Of a stretch of DNA of 59,718 bases, positions 54,614 to 59,718 are shown in pieces. The notes under the pieces were generated by a model. The model worked only from the letters and a program-made list of their open reading frames with translations. It did no database searches and had not been told where the DNA came from. Position 1 is the first letter of the stretch, and the number at the start of each line of letters is the position of its first letter. The position numbers were made by a program, and so were the translations under genes. The stretch comes from Pseudomonadales bacterium (GTDB lineage: Bacteria; Pseudomonadota; Gammaproteobacteria; Pseudomonadales; Azotimanducaceae), in the NCBI GenBank assembly GCA_007122315.1, contig SKUB01000037.1, positions 1 to 59,718 of the forward strand, read 5' to 3'.

Positions 54614-54783
54614 GGATGTCGCCCTCCGCAATGGGTCCGTCTGATCATGCGCTCGCCGGCCGGGCCGGTGCGTCAGAACGGAATGTCGTCGTCGAAGTCC
54701 GCCGCGCTCTGGTCGTAGGCGTCGGCGGGTGGCGCGTCGGCGTTGGCCGCCGGAGCACCGGCCGCCGCAGCGGTCTCCAGCGG
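54479..54783. repeat. 305-bp segmental duplication, copy A
   Basis: Matches 56251-56555 at a constant offset of 1,772 bp without gaps and with only scattered mismatches. It contains the 5' end of the enoyl-CoA hydratase and the 3' end of a DUF3127/SSB-like gene (encoding the ADFDDDIPF tail). Only copy B retains the complete SSB-like gene. Confidence 0.85.
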
Positions 54784-54841
54784 CGCCGAACCTTGATCCT
54801 GAAGGATCCGAGCCTCGCCCGGTCTGACATTCTGCGGATAC

Positions 54842-54895
54842 CTACCTTCCTGATCGGCTCGCGGGTTTGTAGGAAGCCGGCCCGATGCTGCGCGA
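54842..54895 (+). repeat. Member B of the three-copy interspersed repeat
   Basis: Starts with the 21 bases shared with 51269-51289, then TGTAGGAAGCC-N2-CCCG-N-TGCTGC-N-CGA, which is shared with member C at 55193-55220. CTTCCT and AGGAAG within it form an inverted repeat. Confidence 0.5.
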
Positions 54896-54969
54896 GATTT
54901 CTCCCATGCCGATCACTAGGCATCGGAAGGCCACGTCGTTGACCGATTGCTGAACCGCTGAGCATGCTT

Positions 54970-55009
54970 GAGGGAGGTAGAAAAAGACCGGTTATTTTTC
55001 CTATCCGCT
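54970..55009 (+). repeat. 41-bp repeat, copy 2
   Basis: Plus-strand copy of the element at 53040-53080, opposite orientation, with the core GTTATTTTTCC and end ATCCGCT conserved. It lies in the 54784-55275 gap, which holds no credible gene. Confidence 0.5.
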
Positions 55010-55175
55010 ACGGACGTGACCGATCCCGCCGCCATCCGCAAGATTCTCGACCGCATCCATCAACGTGCCCCGCCGCTATGGCACCCCTCCCAGGAGCAGT
55101 ACGCGATCTCATGAGTCCGCGGTTGACCGTTGACTCGGTGAAGACCTCCCCTTGGCCGGTGGATGCTTGGTTTAA

Positions 55176-55220
55176 TGATCGGCTGTCACGCGTGTAGGAA
55201 GCCAACCCGTTGCTGCCCGA
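55176..55220 (+). repeat. Member C of the three-copy interspersed repeat
   Basis: TGATCGGCT, eight bases, TGTAGGAAGCC, then CCCG-N-TGCTGC, matching member B at 24 of 28 positions from 55193 on. Both lie on the plus strand about 325 bp apart. Confidence 0.5.
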
Positions 55221-55275
55221 AACAAAACCGATTTTATTGCTCCTGCGACGCTCGCCATGCTCTCAGCAGCGTCTG

Positions 55276-55578
55276 TCAGGCCTGTATAGCCAGCTGTTTG
55301 ATCGCGTCGATCGCTTCCGCGTTGGTCTCGATCTCCCGCTCGAAATCGTAGTGGTTCTGCAGGTTCATCCAGAACTCGGCGGAGTTGCCGAACAGCTTCG
55401 CCAGGCGCAACGCCGTACCCGGCGTGATATTGCGTTCCTCGCGTGCGATATCCTGAATGCGGTTCGGAGGCACGCCGATCGCCTTGGCCACGCGGTAGGC
55501 CGACAGGCCGAGCGGCTTCATGAACTCCTCGCGGAGCACTTCACCCGGATGCATCGGCTTCAACGTCACGCTGGTCAT
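55276..55578 (-). CDS. higA: HigA family antitoxin
   Basis: 100 aa. MHPGEVLREEFMKPLGLSAYRVAKAIGVPPNRIQDIAREERNITPGTALRLAKLFGNSAEFWMNLQ is the canonical HigA helix-turn-helix (HTH_3) module. It neutralises the HigB toxin encoded immediately upstream on the same strand (11-bp gap) and represses the operon. HigBA places the toxin first, as here. Confidence 0.93.
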   Translation of the reverse strand: MTSVTLKPMHPGEVLREEFMKPLGLSAYRVAKAIGVPPNRIQDIAREERNITPGTALRLAKLFGNSAEFWMNLQNHYDFEREIETNAEAIDAIKQLAIQA

Positions 55579-55589
55579 GTTGATGTTCC

Positions 55590-55871
55590 TCAGTGGTAAT
55601 CCACGATCTCGACGTCGAAGGCATCGCCGTTGCGCCAGCAGAAGCAGATCCGGTACTGGTCATTTACCCGGATGCTGTGCTGGCCCTTGCGATCACCCTT
55701 CAGAGCTTCCAGTCGGTTGCCCGGTGGGACACGCAGATCGGTCACGTTCGTAGCGGCGTTAAGCATCTTCAGCTTCCGTCGCGCCACCTTACTGACTTGG
55801 GAGCCGAGCCGGCGGGAGACTTCATTGCCGAAGATCTTCTCCACTTCGCGATCTGCCCACGTCTTGATCAT
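55590..55871 (-). CDS. higB: HigB family mRNA interferase toxin
   Basis: 93 aa. IKTWADREVEKIFGNEVSRRL, the LRVPPGNRLEALKGDRKGQHSIRVNDQYRICFCW core and the end VEIVDYH match HigB (RelE/ParE superfamily). It cleaves translated mRNA. ATG 55871 gives the standard HigB length; the frame to 55907 crosses the operator. Followed by higA. Confidence 0.9.
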   Translation of the reverse strand: MIKTWADREVEKIFGNEVSRRLGSQVSKVARRKLKMLNAATNVTDLRVPPGNRLEALKGDRKGQHSIRVNDQYRICFCWRNGDAFDVEIVDYH

Positions 55872-55887
55872 GAAAACAACTATGCTG

Positions 55888-55905
55888 GACGTACCTATGT
55901 ACGTC
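55888..55905. promoter_or_regulatory. higBA operator palindrome
   Basis: GACGTAC-CTAT-GTACGTC is a perfect 7-bp inverted repeat with a four-base centre, 16 bp upstream of the higB ATG. It is well placed for autorepression by HigA or the HigBA complex. Confidence 0.7.
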
Positions 55906-56034
55906 AACCGTATCTACAGGCAATCGGCCCGACCGCAAGCCCCTCTCGTCTAGACGCTGCAACTGCAAACCGAGTTAATGGCAAATCTTGTGCACGGCGG
56001 GTCACGCGGCGACCTCCGCTGACTGCTCCACCTG

Positions 56035-56250
56035 CTATCCATCTTTGAACTCGACGTTGTTCACGACGAGTGTCAGGAGCCGGAATCCCTAGATCGCTCT
56101 CCATCGCTACTGGGTCGACAGCATCGTCCGGTAGACCATGGCGAGCGTGGTGCTTCGTGAACCGCAGTTGCGCGTCCGCTTCGTCCTCAGCCGGACCATC
56201 GCGGAGGTCGACTCGATCGGATTGCTCGTCCTGATGTGCACCCAATGTTC
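56035..56250 (-). pseudogene. IS256-family transposase, C-terminal relic
   Basis: EHWVHIRTSNPIESTSAMVRLRTKRTRNCGSRSTTLAMVY is the conserved C-terminal part of IS256/mutator-type transposases (catalytic Glu in NPIES). The same frame continues past a TAG at 56107 as RWRAI, another stop, then GFRLLTLVVNNVEFKDG, so it is decayed. Its 5' boundary at 56250 coincides exactly with the edge of the 305-bp duplication. Confidence 0.8.
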
Positions 56251-56385
56251 GGCGTCAGCATCGAAGACCCTGAACGCCTCCGCCAGCTCCGCTGCCGTGG
56301 GCCCGTCCACGGCATTACGCAGCGCTGGCCGGTTGATCGTGATGAGGGTGATCACGTCGCGCCGTTCGGTGAGCACCTGCGACAT
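56251..56385 (-). pseudogene. 5' fragment of the duplicated enoyl-CoA hydratase
   Basis: From ATG 56385 it encodes SQVLTERRDVITLITINRPALRNAVDGPT and ends after FRVFDADA, where it fuses in frame to the IS256 relic. It is the second copy of the start of the gene at 54613. Confidence 0.8.
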
Positions 56386-56555
56386 GGATGTCGCCCTCCG
56401 CAATGGGTCCGTCTGATCATGCGCTCGCCGGCCGGGCCGGCGCGTCAGAACGGAATGTCGTCGTCGAAGTCCGCCGCGCCCTGGTCGTAGGCGTCGGCGG
56501 GCGGCGCGTCGGCGTTGGCCGCCGGAGCGCCGGCCGCCGGAGCGCTCGCCAGCGA
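56251..56555. repeat. 305-bp segmental duplication, copy B
   Basis: Partner of 54479-54783. The intervening 1.5 kb carries the two repeat families, HigBA and the IS256 relic. Confidence 0.85.
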
Positions 56556-56849
56556 CTCGAGCCGCCACACCTGCAAGCTGGTGAAGCATTTCTCCGGCCG
56601 ACCATTGCCGGACCACAGACGCCCCGACAGGTTGAAGTGCGCCGTGATCTCGTCGCCGACGTTGTAGTCGTCGATGAGCCCGCACTTGTCCTTGATGAGC
56701 TCCAGCGCGATGTGGTTCGGGTAGTCGCCGTTTTCGTCTTCGCCGGTGAGCTTGATCACGAACTCACGCTTGGTGAAGCCGTTCTTGCCGTATTCGGTGG
56801 TCTCGCCGATGGAATGAATCACACCCTGGGCTTGGTAAGTCTGTGACAT
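56445..56849 (-). CDS. DUF3127 family single-stranded-DNA-binding-protein-like protein
   Basis: 134 aa. YQAQGVIHSIGETTEYGKNGFTKREFVIKLTGEDENGDYPNHIALELIKDKCGLIDDYNVGDEITAHFNLSGRLW gives an OB-fold like DUF3127, a family best known from Bacteroidetes, and the chain ends in a disordered Ala/Asp-rich tail closing DDDIPF, the acidic tip by which SSB proteins recruit partners. It may bind ssDNA in replication or phage/plasmid processes. This is not the canonical Ssb. Confidence 0.78.
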   Translation of the reverse strand: MSQTYQAQGVIHSIGETTEYGKNGFTKREFVIKLTGEDENGDYPNHIALELIKDKCGLIDDYNVGDEITAHFNLSGRLWSGNGRPEKCFTSLQVWRLESLASAPAAGAPAANADAPPADAYDQGAADFDDDIPF

Positions 56850-57077
56850 GCAATGGTCCTTTGGAACGGAACTGAGTATGCGTCGGGCGGATGACCGGGC
56901 ACCCGCACGGCCCTGCGGCGGACATCATAACAACGCCGCCCATCGGTCTGTGGCGGCCTCGGACCTGCACCGCGACCTGCGCCAGACCGACACCCACGCA
57001 TCCGGGCCGCTCGACCCATCACGCCGATCGGCAGCGCCGTTCGTGCGTACTCGACCCGCCGCGGACCTGCGGCCAGT

Positions 57078-58073
57078 TCAGGGCTGGAACGACTCGCCGA
57101 CCATCTCCTCGGAGACGCCCCACAGCCGCTCGGCGGCGGCGGGGTCGAGCCCGTAAGCCATGCAGCCGTCGGGGCGATAGGTATCGACCACCGGAGCGAC
57201 CTGGCAGTCGGCCAGATAGCGCCCACCATGCTCATCGAGGCTCGCGGCGGTGGCGGCCCAGCAGGAGGTGGCCGCGCCCTGCTCCACGGACTTGATGAAC
57301 ATGGGCAGCTTGTCGAAGCCGACATCCTTAGCGGCTTCCGGGTCTCCCCCCATGCGCTTGATCATGCGTCCGATCATCTCGGCCCGATCCGCCTCGGACA
57401 TGTAACGGCCCAGGTTCGTCAGGATGACGCCCGGATGCACGCTGAAGGCCCTGACGCCACGGTCCGCGAGCCGCGCATTCATGGCCACGGCACAAAGCAT
57501 GTTGGCGGTCTTGGCCTGACCATAGGCGGTGAACTTGTCGTACTCGGTGTGCTCCCAGTTGATGTCGTCCCAGAGGATGTCGGAGGTGAAGTGCGCCCCC
57601 GAACTGAGCATGACGATGCGCGCCGGAGCGGCGGCCAGCAGACTCGGCGCGATGCGGTTGTAGAACACGAAATGGCCCAGGTGATCCACGCCGAACTGGG
57701 TTTCGAAGCCGTCCTCGGTGCGACCGAACGGCGTATTCATGACGCCCGCATTGCCGATCACCGCATCCAGTTTCGGGTAGCGCTTAAGGACCGTGTCAGC
57801 CGCAGCCCGCACGCTGGAAAGCCGCCCGAGATCCATTTCCACCGCTTCGAACTCGGCGCCGGGAACAGCTTCCTGCAGCGCCGCCAACGCCTCGGCCGAC
57901 TTGGCCGCGTCGCGCGTGGTGATCACCACTTTGGCGCCAGCCGCACCCAGGGCGCGCGCCGTTTCCATGCCGAGGCCCGAATTGGCGCCGGTGACGAGCA
58001 TGGTCTTGCCGGCCAGGTCGATGCCTTCGAGCACTTCGGATGTGGTGCTGTCCTTCGAGAATGCCTTGGTCAT
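57078..58073 (-). CDS. SDR family oxidoreductase (WWOX/retinol dehydrogenase-like)
   Basis: 331 aa. TGANSGLGMETARALGAAGAKVV is the cofactor motif, DAVIGNAGVMNTPFG the NAG motif and YGQAKTANML the catalytic YxxxK. The extended C-terminus (MIGRMIKRMGGDPEAAKDVGFDKLP onward) is typical of the retinol-dehydrogenase-like group. Substrate unknown. Confidence 0.88.
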   Translation of the reverse strand: MTKAFSKDSTTSEVLEGIDLAGKTMLVTGANSGLGMETARALGAAGAKVVITTRDAAKSAEALAALQEAVPGAEFEAVEMDLGRLSSVRAAADTVLKRYPKLDAVIGNAGVMNTPFGRTEDGFETQFGVDHLGHFVFYNRIAPSLLAAAPARIVMLSSGAHFTSDILWDDINWEHTEYDKFTAYGQAKTANMLCAVAMNARLADRGVRAFSVHPGVILTNLGRYMSEADRAEMIGRMIKRMGGDPEAAKDVGFDKLPMFIKSVEQGAATSCWAATAASLDEHGGRYLADCQVAPVVDTYRPDGCMAYGLDPAAAERLWGVSEEMVGESFQP

Positions 58074-58156
58074 GTCGAACTCCTCGCGAATCGATCACGC
58101 AGCATAGCCCTGCGGGCGCAGGCAAGTCGCAGCCGTGAATCGGTGAGCGAGGCGGG

Positions 58157-58969
58157 CTAGATCGGATCTCCACCGAGCACCGCAGGTGTCTCGCAGTAGG
58201 TCGTCAGGATGTAGCGCTGGTGATCGCGGATGCGCTCTGACAGCGCGTCCGCGATCTCCGGGATCTCGCTGTTATTCGCGAAGAACGCCAGCATGCGCTG
58301 GTTCTGCTTCGTGACCGGCATGATGTCCGGCGACGGCAGTGCGACGGTCATGCTGAGCGTCGCCCAGTAGACATCGATCGCCGTGATCGCATCCCCGACC
58401 AGGTAGGGCGAACCCCGAGTTGCCTGCGCCTCGAGGCGGCGGTCGATGAGCCGGATCACCTCCGCGACCTTGGCCGGCGCGGCGGCATTCGCTTCCTCAC
58501 TGTAGCCGTACTTCCGCGCGAGTGGACTGTCGTTGAGGATTCTCATGTTCCAGACCAGTCCGTCCTCGCCGACCACCACGGCGCACAGCCCCATGACCTC
58601 GACCCGCTGCTCGAAGTCGTCCGGAATCAGCTTCGGGGTGCCTGGCGCGCCGATCCGTTCCGCGAGCGCCAGTTGCTCGATCCACACGTTTCGGGGCCGT
58701 TCCTCGTCGTGGAACATGGTCGGCAGACTGGTCTGGCGGGTGAGTTCGTAGAGCCGGGCCTGGCGGTCCTCGCCGGTTTCCTTGTCCACGCCCATCAGCG
58801 GATGCAGCGCACGGATCAGCGGCACCCCTTTCACGTGGCAGATGTTCTTCAACGCCTCCGAGTACATCGCCGGGATGCCCGGGATGAAGGTCACCCGGGT
58901 GCCCGTGGTCATGGCGGCTGCTTCTTCGAGCGAGACGAACTGCGGGGTGTCGGAATCGGATGGGGTCAT
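58157..58969 (-). CDS. Glutathione S-transferase-like protein
   Basis: 270 aa. An N-terminal thioredoxin-like part (RVTFIPGIPAMYSEALKNICHVKGVPLIRALHPL; LPTMFHDEERPRNVWIEQLALAERIG) is followed by a helical GST C-terminal domain with LVGDAITAIDVYWATLSM, the SxTxAD-like hydrophobic staple region. Catalytic residue not assigned. GAGGA precedes ATG 58969; the frame to 59374 overlaps the antitoxin gene on the other strand and is spurious. Confidence 0.72.
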   Translation of the reverse strand: MTPSDSDTPQFVSLEEAAAMTTGTRVTFIPGIPAMYSEALKNICHVKGVPLIRALHPLMGVDKETGEDRQARLYELTRQTSLPTMFHDEERPRNVWIEQLALAERIGAPGTPKLIPDDFEQRVEVMGLCAVVVGEDGLVWNMRILNDSPLARKYGYSEEANAAAPAKVAEVIRLIDRRLEAQATRGSPYLVGDAITAIDVYWATLSMTVALPSPDIMPVTKQNQRMLAFFANNSEIPEIADALSERIRDHQRYILTTYCETPAVLGGDPI

Positions 58970-59155
58970 GGGAGTCCTCGATAAGCGTGGAATGCGTACT
59001 TCGCCAGGCGGGCAGGATGACATGCCCGCGACGGCCCAGGAACGGGAGGACACCCGGCCGGCAGGAAGCATCCCCGGCCCGGGACGCCTTGACGTCTTGA
59101 CGTTTCGGCGTCCGGGCGTCAGCATTGGCGGCACGACACTTCCGGAGCCGACCCG

Positions 59156-59386
59156 ATGGAGACGTCCAAGCGCGCGACGATCTACTTCGATCCAGGACTG
59201 CACGCCGCGCTCCGCCTGAAGTCGGCCCACAGCGAGCGAACCATCTCCGAACTCGTCAACGACGCGGTGCGCGCAGCGCTCGCCGAGGATCAGGAAGACC
59301 TCAGGGCCTTCGAGGATCGCGTCGCCGAACCGACGATAACCTACGAGGCGCTGCTCGATCATCTGAAGGCGCATGGCCGTCTATGA
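59156..59386 (+). CDS. Ribbon-helix-helix antitoxin (CopG/RHH type)
   Basis: 76 aa. KRATIYFDPGLHAALRLKSAHSERTISELVNDAVRAALAED is a ribbon-helix-helix DNA-binding domain; the acidic C-terminal part (EDLRAFEDRVAEPTITYEALLDHLK) should wrap the toxin. It overlaps the toxin gene by 14 bp, ensuring coupled synthesis. Confidence 0.88.
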   Translation: METSKRATIYFDPGLHAALRLKSAHSERTISELVNDAVRAALAEDQEDLRAFEDRVAEPTITYEALLDHLKAHGRL

Positions 59387-59636
59387 GCTTATCGTCCGCA
59401 AGTCCGTTTCGACGGACCTGCGCGCCATCCCGAAGAAGGATCTGGAGCGCATCCTGGCGCGCATTGCCGCGCTGGCGACGGACCCGCGACCGCCAGGCTG
59501 CGAGAAGCTCTCTAGCCTCGAGCGCTATCGCCTCCGTCAGGGCCGGTACCGGATCCTCTACGAGATTCAGGAGGCGCGGCTCACCGTGACGGTGGTCAAG
59601 GTCGGACACCGGCGCGAGGGGTATCGCGCCCGCTGA
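59373..59636 (+). CDS. RelE/ParE family toxin
   Basis: 87 aa. YELIVRKSVSTDLRAIPKKDLERILARIAALATDPRPPGCEKLSSLERYRLRQGRYRILYEIQEARLTVTVVKVGHRREGYR has the RelE fold, with the basic C-terminal Arg/His residues of the mRNA interferase active site. Cognate antitoxin is directly upstream. The last 82 bp of the window hold no recognisable gene. Confidence 0.9.
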   Translation: MAVYELIVRKSVSTDLRAIPKKDLERILARIAALATDPRPPGCEKLSSLERYRLRQGRYRILYEIQEARLTVTVVKVGHRREGYRAR

Positions 59637-59718
59637 TCCCGGGCCCTCGGCGGCCGAGTCCCGCTTCCCGTCCTCCTGGCGTCGCCGGGGAGTCAACCGA
59701 ACGAGCGCAGCGCCTCGA

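Overview
The window is a GC-rich bacterial chromosome segment, most likely from an environmental gammaproteobacterium. The pointers are a homodimeric AceE-type pyruvate dehydrogenase E1, TamB, a UrcA-family protein, a DUF2959 lipoprotein, a PhaR/phasin storage locus, a WS/DGAT acyltransferase and a DmsE/MtrB-type porin-cytochrome pair. The taxon is an inference from gene content only. I found no rRNA, tRNA or CRISPR array.

Layout. 1-5964: 3' end of tamB, an LRAT-like hydrolase, a VOC protein, an SDR and a secreted protein. 5909-10105: one very large minus-strand gene with tandem nucleotide-cyclase domains, a STAND-type ATPase and TPRs, resembling soluble adenylyl cyclase. 10105-13846: arylsulfatase behind a perfect palindrome, then a double thioredoxin-fold protein. 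13923-19390: a small secreted protein, an S9 peptidase, and a four-gene minus-strand operon (outer-membrane barrel, methyltransferase, CPBP protease, QTMAN-like glycosyltransferase). 19490-25091: a membrane protein, then a tightly packed electron-transfer operon (decaheme cytochrome, MtrB-like porin, ferric-reductase-like flavoprotein, cytochrome b5-like protein). 25104-31416: a dicarboxylate symporter, a DUF2959 lipoprotein, then a catabolic operon (thioesterase, HCCA-type isomerase, VOC, enoyl-CoA hydratase) divergent from an HxlR regulator and a PCC-domain gene. 31465-38941: a matrixin protease, a BNR/MoaD pair, an FAD oxidoreductase, katG and dodecin. 39078-45119: an ECF41 sigma factor with a decayed partner gene and a textbook ECF41 promoter, a GNAT, a haloalkane dehalogenase and aceE. 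45276-50675: polyhydroxyalkanoate/wax ester locus (two paralogous alpha/beta hydrolases, DUF6489, phaR, phasin, WS/DGAT) ending in a gene that matches the sequence signature of halohydrin dehalogenases. 50681-59718: UrcA, a CoA ligase, then an eroded accessory stretch with a broken enoyl-CoA hydratase, a 305-bp duplication, an IS256 relic, repeat families and HigBA, followed by an SSB-like DUF3127 protein, an SDR, a GST-like protein and a second toxin-antitoxin pair.

How it fits together. The content suggests a heterotrophic degrader of lipids, aromatics and possibly organohalogens or organosulfates that stores carbon as PHA or wax ester and can move electrons across its outer membrane. The most notable points are the halohydrin dehalogenase hidden in an SDR-like gene, a 27-bp operator shared by the arylsulfatase and haloalkane dehalogenase genes 32 kb apart, the ECF41 promoter, and the porin-cytochrome operon with an FNR-like palindrome upstream.
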